The notes beneath the pieces were generated by a model. The model saw only the letters and a list, made by a program, of their open reading frames with translations. It had not been told where the DNA came from and made no database searches. Shown here piece after piece: positions 34,151 through 42,685 of a stretch of 64,000 nt of DNA; position 1 is the first letter of the stretch, and the number at the start of each line of letters is the position of its first letter. The DNA is from JAFGOG01 sp034429215 (GTDB lineage Bacteria > Chloroflexota > Anaerolineae > JAAYZQ01), in the NCBI GenBank assembly GCA_034429215.1, contig DAOUGI010000097.1, positions 1 through 64,000 on the forward strand. The letters run 5' to 3'. Position numbers and translations under genes: made by a program.

Positions 34151-34179
34151 TTGACTTTTATTCCGGCATGGGCTATAAT
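34151..34179 (+). promoter_or_regulatory. Promoter of rpsT
   Basis: TTGACT, 17 bp, TATAAT, 38 bp before the GTG start. Confidence 0.8.
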
Positions 34180-34217
34180 TGCGCCCGCATTTCAGACGTT
34201 AGGGAGTAATCTAAAAC

Positions 34218-34490
34218 GTGGCAAATATCAAATCGGCAATCAAACAAATTCGCGCTTCCGAACGGCGGCGCCAAGTTAATCAACTGCATCGCTCGCGGTC
34301 GCGGACGCGTGTCAAGCAGACCCGGATATTGATCGAGGACGGTGAGCTGGCTGAAGCCCAGACCATGCTCGGCCAGGCAGCCAGTGCCCTGGACAAGGCA
34401 GCGAAAAAGGGTGCTCTTCACCCCAATACTGCCGCGCGCCGGAAATCTCGGCTGATGAAGGCCCTGAACCGGGCAAAAAAACAATCCTGA
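34218..34490 (+). CDS. rpsT: 30S ribosomal protein S20
   Basis: 90 aa, rich in Lys and Arg. It is a three-helix bundle protein that binds 16S rRNA early in 30S assembly. The N-terminal ANIKSAIKQIRASERRR and the C-terminal GALHPNTAARRKSRLMKALN motifs are family standard. The GTG start has GGGAG 12 nt upstream, a longer spacer than usual. It is monocistronic between its own promoter and a strong terminator. Confidence 0.97.
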   Translation: MANIKSAIKQIRASERRRQVNQLHRSRSRTRVKQTRILIEDGELAEAQTMLGQAASALDKAAKKGALHPNTAARRKSRLMKALNRAKKQS

Positions 34491-34529
34491 GGATAGGACC
34501 CGCTTCGGCCATACAAGCGACTGGCCGGC

Positions 34530-34578
34530 ACAAGCGGACAGCGCTCCTCTTTTCGAGGAGCGCTGTCCGCTTGTTTTT
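34530..34578 (+). terminator. Rho-independent terminator of rpsT
   Basis: A perfect 20-bp stem (ACAAGCGGACAGCGCTCCTC with its complement) has a TTTTC loop and is followed by TTTTT. It may also serve the convergent regulator gene, whose stop codon is at 34635. Confidence 0.93.
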
Positions 34579-34634
34579 CCCACTTGCGCGGCTATGCGGC
34601 CTTCAGTCACAGACCGCTCATAGCTGCTTTCCCG

Positions 34635-35291
34635 CTACGGCACATCAAAACGGTAGCCGACGCCTCGCACAGTGCGCAAGAACTGCGGGGCGTTGGCATC
34701 GTCCTCGATCTTGGTCCGCAGCCAGCGGATATGCACGCTCAACGTCCGCGTGTCCCCCACATAGTCTGTCTCCCACACCTGCTTGATGATCTCTGATCGG
34801 CTTAACACCTTGCCGGGGTTGTTCAGGAAAAGGGTCAGGAGAATCGCTTCCTTTGGTCGCAGATGATAGCTCTTATTGCCTTTGCTCAGCGTTCGCGTAT
34901 CCGGATCCAGCGTCAAAGGGCCGGCCCGGATCTCACAATCCGGCACGTTGCAGGCAAGCTTCTTCAGTCTGTGCAGCAATTTCTTCGAAGTAAAAGGCGG
35001 AATCATGAACTCATCCACGTCCGCCAGAACGCCCGCATGGGCCTTTTCCACGAACAGGATCGTCGGCACACCGTCCAACCGCGCCCGGATAGCATTGCTG
35101 ATCTTGTAGCCGTTCGTCCCCAAAGAGGCAACGTCCAACACCAAGAGGTGGGGATGCAATATCCGAGCCCTGCCAAATGCCTGGCTCTGTGTCCGCACTA
35201 CAGAAACCTGATACCCTCTGCGCTCCAAGCTGGGGACCAGAAGCTCTGCAGTAGCTGGATCATTCTCTACGAATAGGATTCTCAGGCGCAT
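34635..35291 (-). CDS. Orphan OmpR-type response regulator with atypical receiver
   Basis: 218 aa. The receiver domain (1-110) keeps the phosphorylatable Asp in LLVLDVASLG, but the acidic pair is E-N (FVENDPA) and the invariant Lys of 'K-P-F' is replaced (MIPPFTSKKLL). The C-terminal winged helix (120-218) is a normal OmpR/PhoB DNA-binding domain: LRPKEAILLTLFLNNPGKVLSR, VWETDYVGDTRTLSVHIRWLRTKI, TVRGVGYRF. No histidine kinase is in the window. The missing Lys suggests control by something other than normal phosphorylation (inference). It converges on rpsT. Confidence 0.9.
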   Translation of the reverse strand: MRLRILFVENDPATAELLVPSLERRGYQVSVVRTQSQAFGRARILHPHLLVLDVASLGTNGYKISNAIRARLDGVPTILFVEKAHAGVLADVDEFMIPPFTSKKLLHRLKKLACNVPDCEIRAGPLTLDPDTRTLSKGNKSYHLRPKEAILLTLFLNNPGKVLSRSEIIKQVWETDYVGDTRTLSVHIRWLRTKIEDDANAPQFLRTVRGVGYRFDVP

Positions 35292-35418
35292 CGCTTAATA
35301 TCCTAGTGAGAGCGTGGCGGCAACCGCCGGACATGATTGACGGCACCGGCTATTATACCTGAAACCGGTTTTTAATGCAATAAACTCAAGGGGCGATTTC
35401 AGCCAACACAGTAGGGCT

Positions 35419-35447
35419 TTGACCTTTTGCTCCGATCATTGTATAAT
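35419..35447 (+). promoter_or_regulatory. Promoter of the polyprenyl-sugar operon
   Basis: TTGACC, 17 bp, TATAAT, 42 bp before the glycosyltransferase start. Confidence 0.7.
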
Positions 35448-35489
35448 AGGCCGGCGAGGCTCATACTTGGGACGATAAGGCAAACAGTC

Positions 35490-36236
35490 ATGAATGAATC
35501 CAAGGTCATGGTGGTCATCCCCACCTACAACGAAGCCGAAAACCTGCCTACCATGGTCGGGGAGCTGCTGGCCCTCGGCATTCCAGGCATGGAGATCCTG
35601 TTCGTGGACGACAACTCGCCCGACGGAACCGGCCAGGTAGCCGACGCCCTAACCCAACAATATTCTGGCCGGGTACACGTGCTACACCGTCCAGGCAAGA
35701 TGGGGCTGGGCACAGCCTATCTGACCGGCTTTCGCTACGCCCTGGATCACGGCGCAGCATTTATCGTCCAGATGGACGCCGACTTTTCCCATTCGCCCAC
35801 CTACCTGGTCAAATTCCTCGAGGCGATAGACAACTGCGACGTAGTGATCGGCTCGCGCTACGTCTCAGGCGGCCGGCTCGACGAGCGCTGGAGCTGGTGG
35901 CGCTATTTCTTGAGCTGGTGGGCAAACAGCGTTTACACCCGCCTGATCCTCGGCCTGCGGGCAAAAGACACCACGGCAGGCTTCAAATGCTGGCGCCGGG
36001 CAACCCTCGAGGGGATCGGCCTGGATCGAGTTCGCTCCAACGGCTATGTCTTTCAAGTCGAAATGGCCTACCTGACCGAAAAGCTGGGCTACCGCTTCTG
36101 TGAGATACCCATCTACTTCGAAGATCGGCGGATCGGCCAGTCCAAGATGACGGTGCCGGTTAAGATCGAGGCTGCCTTGCGGACCTGGCAGATCCGCTGG
36201 CGCCACCGAAAGGCCAAGCGGTCAGCTGATAGCTGA
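35490..36236 (+). CDS. Family 2 glycosyltransferase, dolichol/polyprenyl-phosphate mannose synthase type
   Basis: 248 aa GT-A enzyme without C-terminal membrane helices, like the short DPM1 class. Motifs: VVIPTYNEAENL, VDDNSPDGTG, MGLGTAYLTGF, DADFSHSP (metal-binding DxD) and a late GFKCWRR plus GQSKMT. It would transfer a hexose from a GDP- or UDP-sugar to a polyprenyl phosphate at the inner leaflet. The ATG at 35490 follows AAGG. Its stop overlaps the ATG of the large membrane protein (TGATG), so the two are translated together: a lipid-sugar donor maker beside a user or flippase. The last codons come from a TCAGCTGATAGCTGA repeat. Confidence 0.93.
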   Translation: MNESKVMVVIPTYNEAENLPTMVGELLALGIPGMEILFVDDNSPDGTGQVADALTQQYSGRVHVLHRPGKMGLGTAYLTGFRYALDHGAAFIVQMDADFSHSPTYLVKFLEAIDNCDVVIGSRYVSGGRLDERWSWWRYFLSWWANSVYTRLILGLRAKDTTAGFKCWRRATLEGIGLDRVRSNGYVFQVEMAYLTEKLGYRFCEIPIYFEDRRIGQSKMTVPVKIEAALRTWQIRWRHRKAKRSADS

Positions 36237-39200
36237 TGGCTAATTTCCTGCGATCCAGACAACGGCTCCTGGACATCGGCGCCCTGTCTCTTCTGTTCCT
36301 CCTGCCCCTCCTCCTCTTCTGGCCGGTGGCGATCGGCAGTCAGACACTTGTCCCGGCCGACAACCTGTACCAGTTTGAGCCCTACCGGTCGTATGCCGAG
36401 CAGCAGGGCGTGGCCCTGCCGCCCCAAAACGAGCTGCTCAGCGATTTGGTCCTGGAAAACCTGACCTGGAAGCAGTTCATCCTGCAATCGATCCAGGCCC
36501 GCGAAATCCCACAGTGGAACCCCTACCTGTTTGGCGGCGCGCCGTTCCTGGCCGCTGGCCAGCATTCTGCCCTGTACCCTCTCTCCATCCTCTTTTATGT
36601 GCTGCCCGTAACCCGTGCCTACGGTCTGTTCACGGTGCTGCAATTGTGGCTGGCCGGCGCGTTCATGTACCTGTTTATCAGGACCCTCCGCCTGGGACGC
36701 CTCCCCGCCCTCATCGCCGGCATCGTTTACCAGCTAAGCGCCTTCTTCCTGGTCAGCGTCGTCTTTACGATGATCATCGCTGCCGCGGCCTGGCTGCCAC
36801 TGCTGCTGGCGATCATCGAGCTAATGGTCCGCAAGCAGGAAGGCAAGGGAGCCGGCCCCTTTGTCCCGATCTGGTACGTGCTGGCCGGCGCAGCGGCGCT
36901 GGGCATGGTCATCTTGGCCGGGCACCCAGAGATCCTGGTCTATACCCTGCTGGTGATGGCCTACTATGCACTGGTCCGGCTGTTCATGCTCTGGTGGCGG
37001 CTGCGCTCGTCGGGCGTCGAGGGCGTTGCGCGCTGGCGGCCGGTGCTGCGTCTGGCTGCCTGGCTGGTCTTTATGGTGGGCCTCGGGCTGGGGTTGGGAT
37101 CGGTCCAGCTCATCCCCCTGGTCGAGCTGGTAACGCGCAGCTTCCGCCAGGGCTCGGTGGCCTACTCTGATGTGGTCGGCTGGGCCTACCCATCGCGGCA
37201 GGTCATCACCTTCCTGGTCCCCAACTTCTTTGGCAACCCGGCGCACCACAGTTACTGGGATCTGGTCACCCGCCGGTGGGTGCCGGTTGGCTCGATCTTC
37301 TGGGGTATCAAGAATTATGTCGAGGCAGGCAGCTATGTGGGCATCCTGCCGCTGATACTGACCGTCGTGGCCGCAGTAGGCTCGCGCTCATCCTCCCACC
37401 GGCGCTACATCTGGATCTTTGGCGCTCTGGCCGTCGTCTCCCTGTTGCTCGTCTTTGGCACACCCCTGTACGCCATCCTCTACTACGGCCTGCCTGGCGT
37501 CAAACAGCTCCACTCTCCCTTCCGCTGGGTCTTCCCCTACACCCTCAGCATCGCCGTCCTCTCTGCCCTCGGCGTCAGCTATCTCCAATCCCGGTCCCCA
37601 AGCTCCGGGGAACCACCAATCCAAAATCCAAAATCGCGCCGATCCCCTGTAGGGGACAAAATCCAAAATCTGATCCCCTGGGGCGCCTTTTGGATCGGAA
37701 CCGCACTCGTCGTCGTATCGATCATCATCCTGGCCGCCCCTTCCCTCTTTGTCCCGCTGGCCGACCGCTTCCTGGCAGCAGTGGAGCCGGCTCGGCAGGC
37801 ATTCAGCAGCGGACAGGACTTCCTGTCCTACCAATGGCGTAACCTCCTGATCCTGGGCATCATGCTCGCCGCCGGCGGCGCCGTAGTGCGTATCAGCCGC
37901 TGCCCAATCTACCTGCCCCGTCGGCTGGGCCGCCTGCCCGTCTGGCAGCCGCTGGCCTTAGCCGTGCTGGCCGCCGATCTCTTCCTGTTTGGGGCAGGCT
38001 TTAACCCTTCGGCCGACCCGGCGCAGCTCGACTTTACACCGCCGGCCATCCAGTTCCTCCAACGGCGCGTCGCCGAAGAGGAACCTTGGCGGCTGACCAC
38101 CTATCAGATCCAGACGGCTGATAGCACCAAAACCCTGAACGCCAACATCCCCTGGCTGAACGGACTCCAGGACATCCGTGGCTACGACTCGATCATCCCC
38201 CGCCAATATGTCGAGTATATGGCTGCCATCGAAACACAGGGCGAGCTCCTCTACAACCGCATCGCTCCGATCTATGGCGTCGAGAACCTCAGCTCGCCGC
38301 TGCTCGACCTGCTAAACGTCCGCTACGTGGTAACCGAGGGGGAAATCCCCAACTCGGACTACAAGCTCGTCTACAACGACGAGGTGCGCATCTATGAGAA
38401 TGTCAACGCCCTGCCTCGCGCCTTTGCCCTGCCCCGCGCCGAGTGGGTCTCGCCTGCGGACCTTCCGTCCAGGCTGGTCAGCCTGGATCCACGCCAGGTC
38501 GTGGTGCTGGACGGCGGGCAGCAGACCGGAGAGGCGGAAGATCAGGGGGCCAACTGGCCGCTGCAGACGGCCAAGATCGTCACCTATTCTTCCAACACAG
38601 TGTTCATAGATGTGGATATGCCCGGACCAGGCTGGCTGGTCCTTGCCGACAGCTACTTCCCGGGCTGGAAGGCCTACCGGTCCGCTCAAAGCGAAGAGAT
38701 CCCAACGGCCAAGACGGTCCCGGATGATGAAGTCGAGCTGCAGATCATCCGCGCCGACGGCAACTTCCGGGCGGTGTGGCTGGAGGCCGGCGCCCACCGG
38801 GTTCGCTTCAAGTACACCCCGCTGAGCGTCAAGCTGGGGCTGTACGGCAGCTTTATGGCCGGCATGGTCATGCTCCTGCTGGCGCTCTATTGGCTGTGGG
38901 GGCGGCTCTACCGGGAGAGCGCCGATGATCATGCCGTCAAGCGTGTCGCCAAGAACAGCCTGCTGCCAATCGGCCTCCAGTTGCTGAACAAAGCGATCGA
39001 CTTGATCTTTGCCATGCTGATGCTGCGCATCCTGGCCCCAGAGGCAGCCGGTCGCTACTATTTTGCCGTGGCCTTTATCGGCTACTTTGATATCCTGGTG
39101 CGTTTTGGGCTGGGGACGCTGCTCACCCGTGAGGTAGCCAAGGACCGCACCCAGGCCAACAGGTACCTGAGCATCATCACCATCCTGCGCGGGCTGCTGT

Positions 39201-40405
39201 GGCTCACCTCGCTGCCCGTGATGGCAATCGTCATCTTGGTCTACTGCCAGTTCGGCGCCATGACTCCGTCCGTCGTGGCCGCCATCGCCCTCTTCGCCCT
39301 AAGCCTGCTCTTTGGCAACCTGGCCGACGGCTTTAGCTCGGTTTTCAACGCCTACGAAAAGATGGAATACCCCGCCGCCATCTCGACCGTGACCGCCCTG
39401 ACCCGCGTAAGCCTGGGGGTGTTGGTCCTTCTAGCCGGCTTGGGATATGTCGGCCTGGCCGCTGTATCGATAGTGGGCAACCTCGTCAGCGCCACCATCC
39501 TCGGCCGGCTCATGGTCCGTCACTGCTTCAGGCCCCACTTTGAGTGGGATCGCCAGGCCGGCCGGTCGATGCTGGTAACCTCCTTCCCACTGATGATCAA
39601 CCTCCTGCTGGCGACCCTCTTTTTCCGCATCGACATGCTCCTGCTCCAGCCGCTCAAGGGTGATACGGTGGTCGGCTACTATGGCGCCGCCTACGCCTAC
39701 ATCAACGGTCTGATCATCATCCCTTCCTTCTTCACCATGGCTGTATTCCCCCTCATGAGCCGCTATGCCGCCCAGGGACGCGATTCGCTGATGCGGGCCT
39801 ACATCCTCTCCCTGCGCCTGCTGCTGATGGTGGCCATCCCAATCTCCACCGGCGTGCCGTTCATCGCCCAGGGGTTGATCGTGCTGTTGGGCGGCGGTGA
39901 GTACCTGCCCCATTCGGCAATTGCCCTCCAGATCCTGATCTGGTTCTTGCCCTTCAGCTTCGTCAACAGCGTGACCCAATATGTGCTGATCGCCATCGAC
40001 CAGCAACGTTTTCTGACCAAGGCCTTCCTGATCGGCGTGACCTTTAACGTCATCGCCAATCTGATCGCCATACCCCTCTTTAGCTACCAGGGCGCGGCGG
40101 TAGTCACCATCCTGTCGGAGGTGGCGCTGCTCATCCCGTTCTATTGGGCCGTCCGCAAATACCTGGGGCCGCTGCCGTGGGTCTCGCTCCTGTGGCAACC
40201 GGCGCTCGCCTCACTGGTCATGGCCGGCGTCATGTGGCTTCTGCGGGGCATCCCCTGGCCGTTGCTCATTCCGGTTGGGATGATGGTCTATATCGTAGTG
40301 CTGGCCCTCATCGGCGGTTTCCGCCAGCCCGACATGGGTCTGCTGCTCCGCGCGCTCCCTCTCGACCGCCTCCGCGCCCGCCTGTCAGCATTGAGAGCCA
40401 AATAG
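36236..40405 (+). CDS. Fusion of a YfhO-like GT-C membrane protein and a polysaccharide flippase
   Basis: 1389 aa. Residues 1-895 look like YfhO: 12 or more helices, the first-loop motif PADNLYQFEPYRSYAEQ with WNPYLFGGAPFLA, then a periplasmic beta domain (about 575-870) ending YFPGWKAY. Residues 900-1385 look like a Wzx/MATE-type exporter: AKNSLLPIGLQLLNKAIDLI, RYYFAVAFIGYFDIL, and about 14 helices. The frame is open throughout. The upstream glycosyltransferase overlaps by the ATGA. The pair suggests modification and flipping of an undecaprenyl-linked glycan. Residues 455-482 (SRSPSSGEPPIQNPKSRRSP) are low-complexity and encoded by a non-coding-like repeat. The fusion could be real or species-specific. 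Confidence 0.85.
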   Translation: MANFLRSRQRLLDIGALSLLFLLPLLLFWPVAIGSQTLVPADNLYQFEPYRSYAEQQGVALPPQNELLSDLVLENLTWKQFILQSIQAREIPQWNPYLFGGAPFLAAGQHSALYPLSILFYVLPVTRAYGLFTVLQLWLAGAFMYLFIRTLRLGRLPALIAGIVYQLSAFFLVSVVFTMIIAAAAWLPLLLAIIELMVRKQEGKGAGPFVPIWYVLAGAAALGMVILAGHPEILVYTLLVMAYYALVRLFMLWWRLRSSGVEGVARWRPVLRLAAWLVFMVGLGLGLGSVQLIPLVELVTRSFRQGSVAYSDVVGWAYPSRQVITFLVPNFFGNPAHHSYWDLVTRRWVPVGSIFWGIKNYVEAGSYVGILPLILTVVAAVGSRSSSHRRYIWIFGALAVVSLLLVFGTPLYAILYYGLPGVKQLHSPFRWVFPYTLSIAVLSALGVSYLQSRSPSSGEPPIQNPKSRRSPVGDKIQNLIPWGAFWIGTALVVVSIIILAAPSLFVPLADRFLAAVEPARQAFSSGQDFLSYQWRNLLILGIMLAAGGAVVRISRCPIYLPRRLGRLPVWQPLALAVLAADLFLFGAGFNPSADPAQLDFTPPAIQFLQRRVAEEEPWRLTTYQIQTADSTKTLNANIPWLNGLQDIRGYDSIIPRQYVEYMAAIETQGELLYNRIAPIYGVENLSSPLLDLLNVRYVVTEGEIPNSDYKLVYNDEVRIYENVNALPRAFALPRAEWVSPADLPSRLVSLDPRQVVVLDGGQQTGEAEDQGANWPLQTAKIVTYSSNTVFIDVDMPGPGWLVLADSYFPGWKAYRSAQSEEIPTAKTVPDDEVELQIIRADGNFRAVWLEAGAHRVRFKYTPLSVKLGLYGSFMAGMVMLLLALYWLWGRLYRESADDHAVKRVAKNSLLPIGLQLLNKAIDLIFAMLMLRILAPEAAGRYYFAVAFIGYFDILVRFGLGTLLTREVAKDRTQANRYLSIITILRGLLWLTSLPVMAIVILVYCQFGAMTPSVVAAIALFALSLLFGNLADGFSSVFNAYEKMEYPAAISTVTALTRVSLGVLVLLAGLGYVGLAAVSIVGNLVSATILGRLMVRHCFRPHFEWDRQAGRSMLVTSFPLMINLLLATLFFRIDMLLLQPLKGDTVVGYYGAAYAYINGLIIIPSFFTMAVFPLMSRYAAQGRDSLMRAYILSLRLLLMVAIPISTGVPFIAQGLIVLLGGGEYLPHSAIALQILIWFLPFSFVNSVTQYVLIAIDQQRFLTKAFLIGVTFNVIANLIAIPLFSYQGAAVVTILSEVALLIPFYWAVRKYLGPLPWVSLLWQPALASLVMAGVMWLLRGIPWPLLIPVGMMVYIVVLALIGGFRQPDMGLLLRALPLDRLRARLSALRAK
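37619..37680. repeat. AT-rich direct repeats inside the YfhO/flippase gene
   Basis: ATCCAAAATC occurs three times (37619, 37626, 37661) and GATCCCCT twice (37641, 37672). The composition differs from the surrounding coding DNA, yet the frame stays open and lies at a loop between helices. Confidence 0.75.
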
Positions 40406-40416
40406 CCCAACAAAAA

Positions 40417-40448
40417 GGAACCCGGTTTCTTTCCAGAAACCAGGTTCC
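40417..40448. terminator. Hairpin after the YfhO/flippase gene (family 1)
   Basis: GGAACCCGGTTTCT and AGAAACCAGGTTCC pair at 13 of 14 positions around TTCC. It is the same element as at 12182-12216. It lies between convergent genes, 12 bp past the upstream stop. Confidence 0.75.
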
Positions 40449-40487
40449 CAATCAAGTTGGGGTGAGGGGGAATGTCCCCCACCGCTG

Positions 40488-41768
40488 CTACCGCGCCCGC
40501 CGGCGCAGCATAACAACCACCGTCGCCAGCGCCAGCAGCACAAAGATGGCGCCCAGCGCCACCTCGGCCACGATAACCCACGACCTCGCCGTCCCGCGCG
40601 TCGTCTCCGTCGCCTCCCGCTCCTCACTGGCCTCAGCGCCCTGCTCCACGCCATAGCCCTCAGGGGCGGCCGCGACGGCAGTCGCCTCGGGACCCGACGC
40701 CAGGGCAGCAGGTGCCTCGGCTGGGGTGGCTGCATTGTACGCCTCCTCAACCTCGGCCACGGTGGTCGCATCCTGCTCCGCATGGCCGTCTGCCGTGCCG
40801 GTTGGCGCCGGTTCTGGTGCTTCCATCTCTGCCGCCGGGACGGCGGTGGGCGATGGCAAAAGAGAGCGAGTAGGTGCAGCCGCAACCGTCGGATAGACCG
40901 CTGGAACAGCCGTCTCCGTCGGCGTGACCACCAGCTCGAGCGCCTCCTCGGCCGTCATCCACTCCGTCAGCGTCACCTGCACCGTCAGCGGTTGGGTAAG
41001 CCAAGGCATCGCCGCGGAAAGCTCCAGCGTCACCGTGGGGGTAGACGTTGCAGCCGCCCTGGCCGCCTCGAGTGATGGCTCAGCCGCCACCGCCAGGATC
41101 TCCATAGTCTCAGAAACCGCTGTCTCCCCCCCACCTACGCCTCCGCCCGTAGGAGCTGCAGTGGGCCCAACTACAGCCACAGCCGGCTCTTCAGGCGGCA
41201 AAAGCAGCACAGCAGGTGGCTCGGTCGGAGCGGCCTTTGCCACGGCGGGCTCAGATAGCGGCATCTCTACCGCAGCCTCAACAGCCACCGTCGGAGCAGC
41301 CACAACGAGCTCCACAACCTGTGTAACCTGCACCTTCTTGGCGGTCGACGCCTGGTCCATCACCGCCGTCGCCTGAATCGCAACCATCTGGGGTTCCGAC
41401 CGGGGCGCCGTGCCTCCCATAAACAGGTCTCCGGCGACCACAACGACGAACAGCAGGGCCACCAGCGCAGTCGCGCCCTGCAACAAGGGCAAGCCCCATG
41501 CCGGCCGGCGCGCCCGCACCGCTTGCGGCGCGGCGATTTCCACCGGAATCGTAAAGGAGCGCGGCACACGGACGGGAGCGCAATTGCGGGTCCACTCGAC
41601 AGTCTGGCGGAGTGTTTCCAGGTTCCAGCGGCAGTCCTCGCACGTGGCGAGGTGCTGCTCGACAGCAGCCCTCTCCTCGGCTGACAGCTCGCAGTCGAGA
41701 TAGGCCGACAGCCTCTCCCCGCAGCATTCATATTCAGTTTGATGCTTATTCCTACGTAGCCAATTCAC
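40488..41768 (-). CDS. Zinc-finger anti-sigma factor with two membrane segments
   Basis: 426 aa from a GTG with GGGAG 10 nt upstream; an earlier GTG at 41813 has no spacer. N-terminal zf-HC2 domain: CCGERLSAYLDCELS...HLATCEDC (H-x3-C-x2-C). The first membrane helix is at about 93-115 (ATALVALLFVVVVAGDLF). About 270 residues of Ala/Val/Thr/Pro/Glu-rich low complexity follow outside the membrane, then a second helix (about 395-420) with a basic tail RRRAR. It lies 31 bp after the ECF sigma gene, so it is the cognate anti-sigma. The long outer loop may be a sensor or proteolysis target. Confidence 0.88.
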   Translation of the reverse strand: MNWLRRNKHQTEYECCGERLSAYLDCELSAEERAAVEQHLATCEDCRWNLETLRQTVEWTRNCAPVRVPRSFTIPVEIAAPQAVRARRPAWGLPLLQGATALVALLFVVVVAGDLFMGGTAPRSEPQMVAIQATAVMDQASTAKKVQVTQVVELVVAAPTVAVEAAVEMPLSEPAVAKAAPTEPPAVLLLPPEEPAVAVVGPTAAPTGGGVGGGETAVSETMEILAVAAEPSLEAARAAATSTPTVTLELSAAMPWLTQPLTVQVTLTEWMTAEEALELVVTPTETAVPAVYPTVAAAPTRSLLPSPTAVPAAEMEAPEPAPTGTADGHAEQDATTVAEVEEAYNAATPAEAPAALASGPEATAVAAAPEGYGVEQGAEASEEREATETTRGTARSWVIVAEVALGAIFVLLALATVVVMLRRRAR

Positions 41769-41799
41769 ACGTTTTGACTCCCAGCGGACGACACAGCCG

Positions 41800-42405
41800 C
41801 TATGATCGGTCACTCCTAAGACGATACTGGGCAGGCAAAAGTTCCCGGTGATCCATCATGTAATCCCGCAGCTTGGCCCGGCCCCGGCTGAGTCGAGACT
41901 TGACCGTGCCGAGCGCCAGCCCGGTCACTTGGGCGATCTCCTGATAATCCATACCCTGTAGATCAGACAGCACCAGCACACTCCGCTGGTCGGCAGGCAG
42001 AGTCAAAATGCCCGCCTGGATCACCTTGTCCAGCTCCCGCCGTACGACCGCTTCGTCAGGCTGCTCAGAGGGATCGAGCAGGTACGGCGTATGGTCTGCC
42101 TCGACCTCCATATCGTCCAATGAGCTGGTCGGGCGGCGGCGCAGGGCGCGGAGTTGGTCGTAGCAGGCGTTGGTGACAATGCGCAGCACCCAGGCCTTGA
42201 ACGAGCCACCGCGAAACCTGGGCATGGCCTTAAAAGCCGACACGAAAGCGTCCTGCGTCGCGTCGGATGCTGCATCCTCGTCGCCCAGGATACGGTAGGC
42301 CAGGTTATAGGCAATATTCTGATAGCGTATCACCAGTTGGTTAAAAGCGCGGACGTCGCCCTTGCCGGCAGCCGCGACGAGCGCCGCTTCGTCCATCACA
42401 CCCAC
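41800..42405 (-). CDS. ECF-type RNA polymerase sigma factor
   Basis: 201 aa. Sigma-2 region: FNQLVIRYQNIAYNLAYRIL...DATQDAFVSAFKAM with FKAWVLRIVTNACYDQLR. Sigma-4 HTH: LPADQRSVLVLSDLQGMDYQEIAQVTGLALGTVKSRLSRGRAKLR. The GTG at 42405 has AAGGAG 6 nt upstream, better placed than the ATG nine bases later. It resembles the SigE/RpoE group, transcribed with a zinc-finger anti-sigma. The regulon cannot be read; the -10 type at 42429 is ordinary, so autoregulation is not evident. Confidence 0.95.
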   Translation of the reverse strand: MGVMDEAALVAAAGKGDVRAFNQLVIRYQNIAYNLAYRILGDEDAASDATQDAFVSAFKAMPRFRGGSFKAWVLRIVTNACYDQLRALRRRPTSSLDDMEVEADHTPYLLDPSEQPDEAVVRRELDKVIQAGILTLPADQRSVLVLSDLQGMDYQEIAQVTGLALGTVKSRLSRGRAKLRDYMMDHRELLPAQYRLRSDRS

Positions 42406-42428
42406 ACTCCGCTCCTTTGAGTAAGGTT

Positions 42429-42457
42429 ATTGTACACCGAAAACCCGCTCCCCGCAA
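42429..42457 (-). promoter_or_regulatory. Promoter of the sigma/anti-sigma operon
   Basis: On the minus strand TTGCGG, 17 bp, TACAAT, 24 bp before the GTG start. Confidence 0.6.
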
Positions 42458-42470
42458 GCAACAGACAGAG

Positions 42471-42503
42471 AGAAACTCGATTTTTCGGAAAAACCCGGCT
42501 TCT
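42471..42503. repeat. Degenerate copy of the GAAACCCGGTTTC hairpin (family 1)
   Basis: AGAAACTCGATTTT and AAAACCCGGCTTCT pair at most positions. Unlike the other copies it sits upstream of promoters, between the sigma gene and tRNA-Leu. Confidence 0.5.
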
Positions 42504-42543
42504 TTCCGGTGTGGCAGCGGCACTGACCTTCCCTGAGCCCAAC

Positions 42544-42572
42544 TTGACGCCTCGACCCTTTTCGCATATACT
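42544..42572 (+). promoter_or_regulatory. Promoter of tRNA-Leu
   Basis: TTGACG, 17 bp, TATACT, 15 bp before the mature tRNA 5' end. Confidence 0.75.
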
Positions 42573-42586
42573 ATACCCATTAACTC

Positions 42587-42670
42587 GCCGGAGTGGCGAA
42601 ATAGGCAGACGCGCGCGACTCAAACTCGCGTGAGGGAGACCTTTTGTGGGTTCGACTCCCACCTCCGGCA
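42587..42670 (+). tRNA. tRNA-Leu (anticodon CAA)
   Basis: An 84-nt class II tRNA. The acceptor stem GCCGGAG pairs with CTCCGGC, the discriminator is A, the anticodon stem CGCGA/TCGCG holds loop CTCAAAC with CAA at 42621-42623, and the T arm is GTGGG-TTCGACT-CCCAC. The long variable arm is as expected for Leu. CCA is not encoded (the next bases are CCT), so a CCA-adding enzyme is needed. It reads UUG codons. Confidence 0.96.
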
Positions 42671-42685
42671 CCTGGGGATAATCAA

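Noticed and set aside
36236..40405. A frameshift or missing stop between the YfhO and flippase halves
   Set aside because: The linker reads cleanly in one frame with normal codon use, and no ribosome site with a start codon is seen at the joint.
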